From contig NW_019211458.1 in NCBI RefSeq assembly GCF_002443255.2, forward strand, positions 24,498,757-24,562,756: a stretch of DNA of 64,000 bases. The letters are read 5' to 3'. The number at the start of each line of letters is the position of its first letter. Position 1 is the first letter of the stretch. The notes beneath the pieces were generated by a model that worked only from the letters and a program-made list of their open reading frames with translations, was not told the DNA's origin and did not search any database. Made by a program: the position numbers and the translations under genes. Below are positions 38,401-48,333 of this stretch, in pieces. Origin of the DNA: Varroa destructor. Lineage: Eukaryota > Arthropoda > Arachnida > Mesostigmata > Varroidae.

Positions 38401-41400
38401 GCTGTCCTTCAGCAAGGCCGTATGGCCGTCCATGGTGTGGACCACACAGTGACATCGTTAGCCATTCCCCTCAGTGCCGAGATGGCACCCTCACTTCGAG
38501 TGGTCGTCTACGTTATTGAAGAGAAAAGTTATGAAATAATAGCTGATTCTGTCACACTCCCGGTCCGCGGCATCAACCGAGGAAATGTAAGTACATCACG
38601 AGCGCACATATCGCTAAAACTTTGACAGCACTACACGATACATAATACATATATGTTTATAGCTTTAATACGCGTTTTGCAGAACTATGTCTTAAATAGC
38701 AACGAACAAAACGTTCCGTTAACTTCTAACACACGTAGATGCCAGAAACGATTGTATCGGATCTATCGAGCATTATCTACAATAGAGAGCTATCTATCTC
38801 TTTTGCTAGATCCAAATGGTTTAGCAAACAACCTAAAAAACACACGCCGCTAACCTTGTCTATGTTGGATTGTCTTTGTATAATGTATGTTTTACATTGC
38901 TCAAACATTTTTTCTACTTTATGGTTTAGTTATCTGCTGTAATGGCTGCCTACGTACCAAACGCCTTAGAACGTGCGTATTTCTAATTTAGCCATGATCG
39001 TATTTAGCTCTGATGCATTTAATAGTAAAATAAAATGCGTGTCCAAAATGGCATATTGCTTACCATCATTATATGAACGAGATGCATGTATATGTAAGCG
39101 TTGAATTGAGACAGATTTTCGTGGACTGTTTTCTACAGTGGAATCGCAAATTGATATGGCATTTGTATGGTGAATGACGATGTGTCGTCTTCGAAACTGA
39201 AGCACCGGGTACGCTTCTGCAGAAAAATTAGGTTTTATAACGGCACAGGGGACCGTGCGCGACAGAAAAGACACACGTCCAGTGCACATTTAACGGTTCT
39301 TCTTTGTAGGTCTAGACGTTGCTGCACAAATCTGGCATGAGTGAGCGTACGATGTATTTACAAAGGCCCAGAGTAGATGTCGTATGTCATAGACGAAAGA
39401 CAGATGAAGGCAATCCAATCAAGAGACCGATGCTGCTAACTGTTCCCTCGGCGATAATTTTTTTATCCTTGATTGCAAAAATAAACCGCCGACATTATTC
39501 TTAGTTTTCTCTCGACCTAGGGGATGTGCCTATTTTGAACAGATATAAATCAACTAACGTTGGTGTTTTGAGTCTGATGTCGAGAGAAGGATGCACCATG
39601 CCATCATACTTATTTCTGAAACGCGAACGTCACTAAAAAGTCTTCTTCGGTTGTTTAAGCTGTAATATCTGTAAATAAACAACAGCTGTAACAAATGTAA
39701 ATAAACCGAAATCTATGGCAAAAAATTATACGTCGTTCATGAACCCGTTCATAGAAATCCATCAATACAGAGTCAGCTACTCGCACATATAGCAGCCGAA
39801 TAGCGTAGATATGAATCCGTAGAATTCTCATGTATGGAACATTATTGAGTCGGTATCTAATACGTCTTGACATAGCAACGTTGGCTCACTTCACTATTTT
39901 TTTTTTAAATCAAAAACCCGTTTCTAGAACTACCGGGTTATTGATCCATATCAAAACTAAGGCCATGGGAGTGACTGCGCAACGAACGGAAAAGGTGCAA
40001 ATATGTCGATGCAAAGGACCAAAAAAATATGGGGCGTGCAATAAGAACTTCCCCCATTTGAAGTTTAGGAAGGCGGCTTTAATGACGTGTGACTTTTCGT
40101 TGTGATAGAGCGAGCTGATCTGAAGTTGTCTGCTGGATCGTTTTTCGTGAATAGTCTGCTTTACTCGACTCAATTGGCCAACTATACGCGCAGATCAGTT
40201 GTCCGGTTCGGTGAATCAGGCCCTTACGCTTCCGCCAAACGCAAAGCATCGACTTTTTCTAACGAAGATATACTCAAACTCTGGGTCTTGGTTCCTGACG
40301 TTACCGATTCCAATCACTTGTTTATTTTAATATCGATGATAATTCTGTGTTAAAATTGCTCATTACAGCCGCTTAATACTCGACAGCGCGCAACAGGATA
40401 AAATGCAATGCCAAGCTGTACTCCCTTGTCGAATTTAGAGACTTAAAGAAATATCTAAGCCCTAGAGTTTTCTGTAATTCCAAGAGATTTGAAGTAGCTG
40501 ACGATGGTGTTCTCATCTTTTCTACCAATTTTCAACTTGTTTGTCGGCCTTCCTTCTTCAAAACTGCTTTATATACTTAACTAATACAATTGGTCAGAGC
40601 AGAGGATTTCGGATACCATGTGAAAACCACTTCTGATCAGCCCTTTCAATGAAAACATCGTCGCTATACGCACAGCGAATGTCCCAGACTGTTCTAGTAG
40701 CGTGTCGGCTATTGCACGGCAAAATGCATAGTATACAATGTGTTGAAAAATACTTCTTCATCTAGAATTTGAAATGGCACCTATAACATAATACTGCTAA
40801 GCACGTACTAGAAGCAGACAAATAAATAAGGAAAAGTTGTAAAGAAAAATTGTGGAATTTATCAGATGAATCGAAGAAATATTCATTTGCGTTTTTTGTA
40901 TTAGTTCCGTGTTTGGATTAACAAGCAGCAGGATCGACGCGGAGATTTGGTCGAAGTGGTAGCTGATTATACAACAGAAGCTATTGTCTGTAGTACCAGC
41001 CTTGATACGGATCTTATAGCGAATCAAGGTCGTAACGACATAACGCCAGTAGAAGTCATTCGAGCTTTACTGCGAATGGAGACCAATGGAACGCAACTTA
41101 TTGGGGGCATAGCTAAGGATCGCAACGGAGGACCGGATGAGATTTTCTTCTATGCGACGCTCAACGCTGCTCCTGATGCCAACAAAACTTTTGACGTGAG
41201 TACAAGTCTCCTTCTGTATATAAGTTAATGCAAGTTCAACGGATATAACGATGCATCGTATTGTAACAGGCTCAACATTTTGACAACGTCCTATTGCTTT
41301 GTACCTTTGTGTATCGTGGGTAATACCGTAACATAATGAGTGCCTACGTTGTCGCCTATATATATAGACTGCCACTAGTGGACTGAAAACACTAGCAAGT

Positions 41401-41709
41401 CTAGAGCAATTAGAGCAAATAATAAAATACTATTACTATCAATAAGATAAAATGGTTCACTGAACTTTATGCGTATGACGTTACCAAACAGCCCGAGGCA
41501 AACATACAGTAGATGTATTCCGTTTTCCTACTGTCAAATATTCTTTTTTCGTCTTCATTTATTCTTCTTTCAGTACGCTGGTTTGGTTCTGTTTACCAAT
41601 CTGGTATTGACCCAGTTCTACGATGAGACCTGCAATTCTAGTGATAGGCTCGCATGTCGCACAGGTTCCCAGTGCTACTTTGTCCGAGAGAGGTAAAATG
41701 CATAGAAAC

Positions 41710-41743
<34 letters not shown>

Positions 41744-44700
41744 GACCTTCGTCGAGTTGAGCCTAATTGGGTTTCTATAAGGAGCCGAGTCAACAGCTTT
41801 AGATTGATTTGCAGAAGCAAAGCTGAAGATAACTACATATTTTACTAAGGCAGGGTTTCCCCATTGTTAGTATACCCAGACGTCCGCAGTAACATCAGAC
41901 AGCCAAAAATACAATAAAGAATTGTCTTTTTTTAATTCGATTTAAATCACCCTGCAAATATTAGCACTCTGCTATAGGAGAGATTTTCTTATTTTCCTGA
42001 ATACATATTTGTTATATTCTTGGGTTTATTTAGGTGTGACGGCCTGCGCAATTGTGAAGACGGTTCAGACGAATCCGGTTGTGGAGATTTGCTTCGGGAA
42101 GACGAAGATTCATTTCTGTTTCACGTGTTCCGTCGGAACCGATTTAACAATTTCTTTGATGCGACCGGGTCTATGTTTGGGTACCATGACATCTATATGG
42201 GGTAAGAACGATCGCGGAGTTGTGTTCGTGTTGCGCCATCGTCAGTGAAATTAGGGGACAATCCTTGGTGCGAACGCGAACTACATGAGTCACAGAATTC
42301 GGTTTTACCGGCTTCTGCAGAAAAGCGACCCTTGTAATTAATAACGAAACACATTCTTACTACTATCATTGTTATGTTAAAAAGTAATGAGGCTTTTTCC
42401 TCATTGGATTTCTAGGAATCTTCGACAAATCTTTACTAAGACAGAGATTCCTAAGGCTTCTACGTTGTATCACGTAAACGCGATCGCCATCAGCAAGGAG
42501 TTTGGTTTTCAGGTCCTGAAAAAGCCTGTGCTAGTGAGTGAATAGAGTATTGTTATTATTATTATTATTACATAATATTTCCATGGTAAACGCCGAATGT
42601 TTAGTTACGAACATTTGACCGAAGGCAGCATTTACGCGTACCAGCGAACTAACAATGGCTATATGAATGTACCGTATCGTATGCCAGCATGATAGTACCC
42701 GTCCATTCTTCATGACCACCGAAGCTCCTACCGAGGCTGTCTATGGTGAGCAGATTGGCATACGAGTCATTCTATTCAATTATCAGCACTTTGAGATTCA
42801 GGCCGAGCTGATTTTGCACGACTCTGATGACTATCGTTTCGTTCATGTTGAACCGTTTGGTGTCGTCCACACCTATTCGCCCCGAACAACCCGTGGAGAG
42901 CACCAGCATGTTGTATTTGTGAGTATATTTCGTTTGCCACCCTCAAGAAACCCTAGTCAGTCAGAGTAGGCCAGTAATGAATTTGCTCAATAATTATTAC
43001 TCTCGTAAGGCTTTCTAGTACGTGTGTGCTCCTACCAGAAATAATGTGACATATATACTTCGACCTTCGTATCGCAGATTAAGGCGTGGCAGCACATCAT
43101 TATCCACGTTCCTGTGGTGTCGACACGTGTCGGGGAGGTCACGTTCAGACTGACAGGACGTACACAGGTGGCTAATGAACAAGCGGAAATTACGGTGAAC
43201 TTTCTGCCCGATGGCGTTGGTCTGCAAATGCATCTGGCTATGATGTTCGACATGCGAGCGATTAGCAAGAATCTGAAGTACTTCGACTTCAATATTACCG
43301 ATACGCCGATTATACCGTTTAACGAGACGCATAGAAGATACATGTTTGATTCTTGTAACGCAAGAATATCGGTCATCGGTAGGGCTAATCACTATCAACA
43401 ATATCTCAATCTGAAAAAAAGTTTATGCTGCTTTGCGGCAGTTGTTATTATGATAATTGATCGAAAATATATTCGAACGTTAATTATCTGAATTAAATAG
43501 ATTTCCTAGCTTCTTTATAGCAGCTAGCTGGTAGGCCAGCATTGCATGATTCGTTGAGCTGGCTCTACAATCATCGTTAGATGTTGACATTTCAGAGAGC
43601 AAAGGACGTGTTAGAAGGAGGATATTGTAAACATGTAACTTTTTTCTATCGTAAACTTGTTCGATTAATACTTATTAGGCATGTATAATGTACGATGTAT
43701 TTTTACATGGCAACTATCTACAAGGGCGTATCGTTTATTGCCAAAGGTGACGTAGTGGGCGCGAGTTCTGTCGATATTCCCGTACCTCTCGAAGAATTCG
43801 GGTTCGCCACAGGAGTCCAATCTGGTGAACATGCGTTATTTGACTTCGGCTATCACCTAGCTGTACTACATTATCTGCGACTCACCAACCAAATGAATCC
43901 AGATTCGTCGAAGAAATTGTTTGACCATTTAAACAAAGTCCTCGTCGACCAGATAGGCTATTTTCAGGCTGGCGGTTTTGCCATGTACAAGGGCGAGCCT
44001 AGCGTTTGGTATGTACACGGTAACTTGAAAGGTTTCAGGTAGTCTTCATTTCCATTACGTCTAGGTGCAACTAAAGTTCAAGTAGCGAGAATCTGTGTTA
44101 ATAAAATAGAATTTATCTAATTTGCTCTAACTTTTGTTTACAGGTTGACAGCCCTTGCAGCGAAGATCTACCATTCTGCAATCTTTCCGGATTGGGAGTA
44201 TAAGTTCTTGTTTATTGACCCTGAACTCATCGAACGCTCGGTGCGGTTCCTGCTGCAGTGCCAAGATGCGCAATTTGGCAATTTTTATGAAGTCAGTGGT
44301 TTGTCACATAATCGGCGCCACAGAGCATTCGTGAGTACGCTAAATAAATAAATAACATAGACTATTTTCGATACCGTACTAATGGGAACTGATCTTCTGC
44401 AGTCTGTTAACAATATCAACATATATAACACGTAGCTAATTTTTTTTACTGGAATAATAAAAGTCACCACTACTATTGCTGTCACAATAAAAAACACAAT
44501 TTTTAGTGAACTCTGTTCAAGTTTCGCATAAACTAACAGTTTTCTGATAGTCTTTACTGTGCTTCTGATTATCATACACGACAAACTATAGTGTATAAAA
44601 TACGGAATCGATACTTCTGCCCTACAGATGCTGGATGATCGGCGTCTGATGCGCAATTTCCACAACGTCTCGTTAACTGCTCACGTTCTTATAACGCTTG

Positions 44701-47558
44701 CCAAAGTGACTGACACCATCACAGGAGTAAGAACTTAATCAGTATCCGTCTTTCGTGTCCGCTAATTTCTGCTATATCTACGTTTCTTGCATATACTATA
44801 CACACATGATAAATATCGGATGTGTTCCCTTGGCGCTTTTGTTAGTATATGAGCAATTATTAAGGCAGGACGACATGTTTTTTCCAGCCGATATTGGGCG
44901 AGTTAGCGGTTGCTAAGAAGGCGGCTGTACGTTATTTAGAGGAGCACATGCCACGCTTACGAAATTCATCCTACCACATGGCCATCACAACGTATGCGCT
45001 CAAGCTGGCTGATTCTATTCAAGCAGAAACCGGATGGACGATCTTGCAAACCATGCGTCGTGAAACAGGTACACTTTTTCTATTATAACAGTAATAACAG
45101 TAATAGTAACTATTCATATTATCGTTATATCAGTATCACGTGGAGATGTGAAATTTATCGTCGTCCAAATTATGTCAGCGCCTTTTGGCCCTCTGATCTG
45201 CGTCATAATAAATAAACGGAACTTGATTATGTTAGGCTAAAATTCTAATTTTATTTGTTAATATATGTGTACAAGTTGAGCGTGAAATAAGCTGATTTAT
45301 GTTAATGTTTACTCGAATTGAAAGGCACTATGCTTGCTCCTCTTCTTCTTTGTTGTTGTTTTTTAAAAAAGTTCTAGCTGTTTTGACGGAACCTTTCTCC
45401 GACTCCTTGCAGAGGGTATGATCTATTGGTCTTCAGTGGATATAGGGCCGGCCACGATCGTCTGGGAAGCTCAGCGACCCTTCTATTATGCAAATATGCC
45501 AGCCGAGGACGACGCGCTTGGTGTTGAAACAACTTCATACGCCCTTATGCTCATGATGGAGTTCGGATCCCAAGACGACGAAAGTCAGGTTGTTCGATGG
45601 CTGAACTGGATGAGATATACCGATTTTGGATTTGTTGGAACCCAGGTTAGTAAGAAACGTAAACGTTATCTCGTTTACGCCAGATAATATATGCGTACAA
45701 AATAAGCAAATTGAATCGTGATGATAATATGTGAGGCAGTGAAACCAGCATCCGAAACGTTGTGGCTAATCCATAAGTATTTATCTATGAGTAAGCATAA
45801 ACGTTTGAATTTAAGTCGCTCTACATCGTTTGAATCCGGCAGGATACCCTATTGGCAATGGAGGCATTGACACGCTATTCCTTCCGGACGCATATTCGTG
45901 ATGTAACCGATCTGAAGGTGTCAGTTCAGATAAGCTCGGTTCCTGGAACGTCTCGAAGCCTCTTCATTAATAAAGAGAATCTCGCAGAACGAAAATTCGT
46001 ATCGGTAGGTTATCATCTCATCTCATCTCATCTCGTTTTATTACCCACCGCAGATATTGCGATTCGCTTATAATTTAAACACGTAATATTGGCCTTTATC
46101 TTTGCTAAATATCTTGCTAAAATATAACTGAAAAAATCGCAGTCGGGGACAATAACGAGCTATCGGGAAAGTCTTACCCTTGCAGGCAATTGCCACTGGC
46201 ATAAATGACGGTCTTTTTCGTAACTCGCCTGTAAACGTGTATCAATCCAAGATAAAGATTTGGGGCTGATTTCAATGAACCAGATGCTTCACAGGGCCAA
46301 GGGACTTAGCATTACGGAAAATATTTCTAACAAAACAATGGAAAGTAAACTTTAAATGTATGGATTGCCTTGCCAGGAAGGACCAAATGTTTTCGGTCAT
46401 GCGGAGGTTATCGCCGAGGGCGCGGGTCTTGCCATCGTTCAGATGGACGTCACGTATAACGTAGATCGGGACTATCTTCTCGTTCCCCCAGCCCAGGACG
46501 CGTTCGATCTCAAGATGAGTACTCGTTATTGGGGTCGTAACAAGTCGCATGTTGAAATTGAGACTTGTACAAGGTTAGTATTTTTATTAGCACCGTGCTA
46601 TCCATTATATCTTCTGGTATCACTCAACGGCGTCTATATTTTATACAGTACCTAGCTTTACGCAAGACTGTATTGTCATCATATTAAAGTTGAGTATTAA
46701 ACCAGCTAAGATTGAACGTTGTTTCGTGTTGATAGGGTCAAAATGGAGGCCGAACCACGACTTAAGATACAAGTTTATGGCCTGAGCCTGTGCCTGTACT
46801 TTTTCTAGATAAAAAAATGTTTTTCAAAGTATGTCAATATTATCGTGTTCTCTATAAAACCATTTTAGGTGGACTCTGACTCGTGTGGGAAACATGAGTG
46901 GTGCTGCGGTTGTAGAGATAATAGTTCCATCTGGTTACTATCACTACAGGCCTGTCATCGATCAATACGTGGCCAGTGGGGAGCAGCCTAGACTAAAAAG
47001 GGCCTTCCTCGCAGAAAGGTCGTATTCTCATTGTAAACAAAAAATATGTTTCATTATGTAATATGACATGTTGGAGACAATAAAGATGCATTTTGTTACA
47101 ACGGAGTTCACGAGTCCAAACGCCATGCTCGTAATAATCGTAGAAATAAGAATTCACTTTACGTAGTTAACAAAGTTCAATTATGTAAAAGGAACTAATC
47201 TTCATCGAATGTATTTAATTTAGCTGCTTTAATCTTTGGCGGCAGTGCTTCCTTTTATAACTAGGTTTGATTGAGAGCTCTATCTTTCCTAGACTTAGTG
47301 AGTAGCTTTCCCCCTAAACCACTCTATATAGTATAGAATTAGGTCAGTTCTACATGATCTGCGCGCAAAAATGTTCTTCTGTTTGCTGCACTTCAACAGG
47401 TCGGCGGCGTTCATGTTCGATGCGATTCCAGCTTTTCAGTGGACGTGTTTCAAGTTCCAGATGCAACGATGGTTTCCTATTGCTAATTCTTCAAGATACC
47501 TCAAAGCGAAGGTGTACGAATACCATGCGCCTGGTAAAAGCCGCTTTTCAACTTTCTC

Positions 47559-47594
<36 letters not shown>

Positions 47595-48333
47595 GAAAGC
47601 AGAAGGAGCTTGTGATATTTGGACGTGATAAATAAAGCACTTCTATATATATACATTCTTTTCCAGAGCAGAGAATTAATTTCACTGAACGTATGGGGGC
47701 ATGAACGTAACTTTTTTTTAGTGCCCCCGGGTCTTTTTGCTCTGTGTATAGTTGCTTGTAATCACTTTTTCGATATGGAAACGATTTGCTTGCACTAGAA
47801 GGCCCAGCCCGATTGGGTTGGGTGTTGGATTTATGTGGGATTTCTTTAATCTAGCTATAAAATACGTAGTAGCCATTTTCTGAACGATGGCCATATTCAT
47901 GGCTTCCAAATCTAAATGCAATGTTCAAAAATAATTATAGTCTAAGTTAAAGCAATATCGCGAAATCTTCAGTTCTGCTACAGTAGTTGCATTATGCATT
48001 TTGGAATATTCGTAGCATCTGGAAAATTGACTTAATGCTGATTCAACAAAGTGATTTAGATATGAAACATATGATAAGAGACATTTCTGACATCAGTCAT
48101 ATTTTGCAGAGAACTACAAGGAGAAAATTTTTGAAAACCGTGACCTGTGGGTGCTCAACATATGCGAAGTGTGCGGTTCTTATCAGTGTCCATACTGTCC
48201 ATTCTTCAGCGGAACGAGCACCATCTTAGCAGGTCACAATCTGTCAACTGGAGGAATCATCATTTCTACTTATCTAATAAGTTGCCTGTACAAAAACGGT
48301 CTTATCAGCGGCATTCATGTAAATACTGTTTAG
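32400..48333 (+). CDS. Mcr: Macroglobulin complement-related protein (Mcr/Tep6-like), 5' incomplete, 26 exons
   Basis: This is a member of the alpha-2-macroglobulin/complement C3 (thioester protein) superfamily. Twenty-six exons with GT-AG borders and matching phases join to 1551 codons and a TAG at 48331-48333. The domain order is MG1 to MG6 region, LDLa module, further macroglobulin/bait region, complement-like alpha-helical TED, receptor-binding-type C-terminal domain, Cys-rich tail. The LDLa insertion, the missing thioester Cys and the tail motif NICEVCG are, as I recall them, hallmarks of the arthropod Mcr family rather than of TEPs in general. In Drosophila Mcr is needed for septate junctions and for binding and uptake of some microbes (established knowledge). 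The fly protein is about 1760 aa and the visible part here is shorter, partly because the signal peptide is missing. Exon A starts with one base of a split codon, so an upstream exon ending in two bases must exist. Exon coordinates are given in the block entries. Confidence 0.95.
32581..34452 (+). other. Mcr intron (1.9 kb)
   Basis: Intron between the first two recognised Mcr exons. It holds an (AAT)n tract at 34350-34374 close to the acceptor, and only short chance frames. No nested gene was recognised. Confidence 0.85.
35601..37520 (+). CDS. Mcr: Mcr exons E-G: MG2 to MG4
   Basis: Exons are 35601-35849, 36114-36344 and 37326-37520, all starting and ending in phase 0. Exon E contains Glu-Arg-Phe-Asp-Val-Tyr-Val-Ser-Met-Pro-Pro, the conserved MG2-MG3 junction in TEPs, followed by Gly-Asn-Leu-Thr-Val. 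Exon F contains Gly-Glu-Arg-Phe-Ile-Asp and Phe-Lys-Pro (MG3-MG4 junction). Exon G gives a compact MG4 with Ser-Tyr-His-Asp. The Pro/Tyr-rich insertion I recall in Drosophila Mcr between these blocks is absent here, which helps explain the shorter protein. Intron 36345-37325 (981 bp) shows nothing recognisable apart from a C-rich run near 37035. Confidence 0.92.
37830..38586 (+). CDS. Mcr: Mcr exons H-J: MG5 and first part of MG6
   Basis: Exons are 37830-37943, 38113-38175 and 38386-38586. Exon I is Gly-Glu-Tyr-Ala-Ile-Leu-His-Val-Arg-Ser, the MG5 strand that in TEPs reads 'vGe.i.f.v.s'. Exon J contains Ser-Lys-Gly, then Ala-Glu-Met-Ala-Pro (family motif 'aeMaPs'), and ends Gly-Ile-Asn-Arg-Gly-Asn before a GTAAGT donor. 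For exon H the donor after Gly-Val (GTA|GTAAGC at 37944) was chosen because it keeps phase 0 into exon I. The earlier GT sites either break the frame or fit a donor less well. Confidence 0.9.
38587..40904 (+). other. Mcr intron (2.3 kb), longest within the recognised gene
   Basis: The intron lies inside MG6. It carries several open frames, among them 38739-38942 (+), 39910-40173 (-) and 40102-40353 (+). None matches Mcr or any family I recognise, and none has the phase-0 borders needed for a cassette exon that I could support. No mobile-element ends were identified. Confidence 0.75.
40905..42533 (+). CDS. Mcr: Mcr exons K-N: MG6, LDLa module and following region
   Basis: Exons are 40905-41195, 41574-41692, 42034-42201 and 42416-42533. 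Exon K reads Phe-Arg-Val-Trp-Ile-Asn-Lys and ends Asp-Ala-Asn-Lys-Thr-Phe-Asp. Exon L starts Tyr-Ala-Gly-Leu-Val-Leu-Phe-Thr and carries the first three Cys of the LDLa module. Exon M carries the last three Cys and the Asp-Gly-Ser-Asp-Glu calcium box, and ends Asp-Ile-Tyr-Met-Gly. Exon N follows with Ile-Pro-Lys-Ala-Ser-Thr-Leu-Tyr and Ser-Lys-Glu-Phe-Gly-Phe, where conventional macroglobulins have the post-bait MG7 start. Phases are 0, 0 to 2, 2 to 2, 2 to 0, and all agree. Confidence 0.93.
41631..42082 (+). other. Mcr: LDL-receptor class A module in Mcr, split by an intron
   Basis: Visible residues about 650-686 have six Cys with LDLa spacing: CNSS, LAC, SQC, RCDG, NCED, SGC. They include the acidic Asp-Gly-Ser-Asp-Glu calcium-binding box. 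An LDLa module inserted in the middle of a macroglobulin chain is a known feature of Drosophila Mcr. The intron 41693-42033 falls in an Arg codon just before the fourth Cys. Within that intron lies a (TA)n repeat at about 41712-41741. Confidence 0.95.
41712..41741. repeat. (TA)n microsatellite in Mcr intron
   Basis: Alternating TA for about 30 nt directly downstream of the exon L donor. Confidence 0.9.
42688..43378 (+). CDS. Mcr: Mcr exons O-P: MG7 and CUB-like region
   Basis: Exons are 42688-42918 and 43078-43378. Exon O holds Tyr-Gly-Glu-Gln-Ile-Gly-Ile-Arg-Val, the well conserved MG7 motif, then Phe-Asn-Tyr and Val-His-Val-Glu. Exon P holds Val-Ser-Thr-Arg-Val-Gly-Glu-Val-Thr (the 'P...G...i.v.a' strand of TEPs) and a run ending Ala-Arg-Ile-Ser-Val-Ile-Gly just before the TED. 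The open frame of exon P continues past 43378, but the donor G|GTAGGG and the next exon fix the end. Confidence 0.93.
43747..45068 (+). CDS. Mcr: Mcr exons Q-T: thioester-like (TED) domain without a thioester
   Basis: Exons are 43747-44008, 44144-44330, 44628-44726 and 44888-45068. The acceptor at 43746 was chosen because it restores Ile-Gly-Asp-Val-Val-Gly across the junction; the open frame begins earlier. Where active TEPs, C3 and A2M have GCGEQ, this protein has Gln-Ser-Gly-Glu-His (43818-43832, visible residues 967-971). The flanking TED helices are otherwise well kept: Phe-Gly-Tyr-His-Leu-Ala-Val-Leu-His-Tyr-Leu, then Trp-Leu-Thr-Ala-Leu-Ala, Gly-Asn-Phe-Tyr-Glu-Val, and Leu-Thr-Ala-His-Val-Leu-Ile-Thr-Leu. 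No internal thioester can therefore form. Confidence 0.93.
45413..46573 (+). CDS. Mcr: Mcr exons U-W: end of TED and CUB-like region
   Basis: Exons are 45413-45645, 45843-46004 and 46377-46573. Exon U holds Val-Glu-Thr-Thr-Ser-Tyr-Ala-Leu (the 'vEmTAYaLLa' helix of the family) and ends Gly-Thr-Gln. Exon V begins Asp-Thr, so that the split 'STQDT' motif of TEPs is complete. Exon W holds Ala-Glu-Gly-Ala-Gly-Leu-Ala-Ile-Val-Gln and Val-Thr-Tyr-Asn-Val, matching the 'G.G.a..q....YN' strand before the receptor-binding domain. A (CATCT)n repeat lies at about 46013-46034, just behind the exon V donor. Confidence 0.93.
46869..48333 (+). CDS. Mcr: Mcr exons X-Z: receptor-binding-type domain and Cys-rich tail
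   Basis: Exons are 46869-47018, 47400-47533 and 48110-48333 (stop TAG). Exon X reads Ala-Val-Val-Glu-Ile-Ile-Val-Pro-Ser-Gly-Tyr, the conserved 'v.iplPsGy' of the A2M receptor domain. Exon Y reads Arg-Trp-Phe-Pro-Ile-Ala-Asn and Val-Tyr-Glu-Tyr-His-Ala-Pro. The last exon contains Asn-Ile-Cys-Glu-Val-Cys-Gly-Ser-Tyr-Gln-Cys-Pro-Tyr-Cys (CxxC-x4-CxxC), which I recall as nearly identical in insect Mcr. A modestly hydrophobic segment (48250-48291) follows and could act in membrane or GPI anchoring. Intron 47534-48109 begins with a (TA)n run at 47560-47592. Confidence 0.92.
47560..47592. repeat. (TA)n microsatellite in Mcr intron
   Basis: Alternating TA for about 33 nt, 26 nt downstream of the exon Y donor. 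Similar repeats sit just behind other Mcr donors. Confidence 0.9.

Noticed and set aside
39910..40173. Minus-strand open frame in the Mcr intron, considered as a transposase fragment
   Set aside because: No catalytic motif, no terminal repeats and no match to a mariner or Tc1 pattern that I could defend.
43015..43401. Two long minus-strand open frames opposite Mcr exon P
   Set aside because: They are antisense shadows of a conserved exon. The plus-strand reading matches the family.
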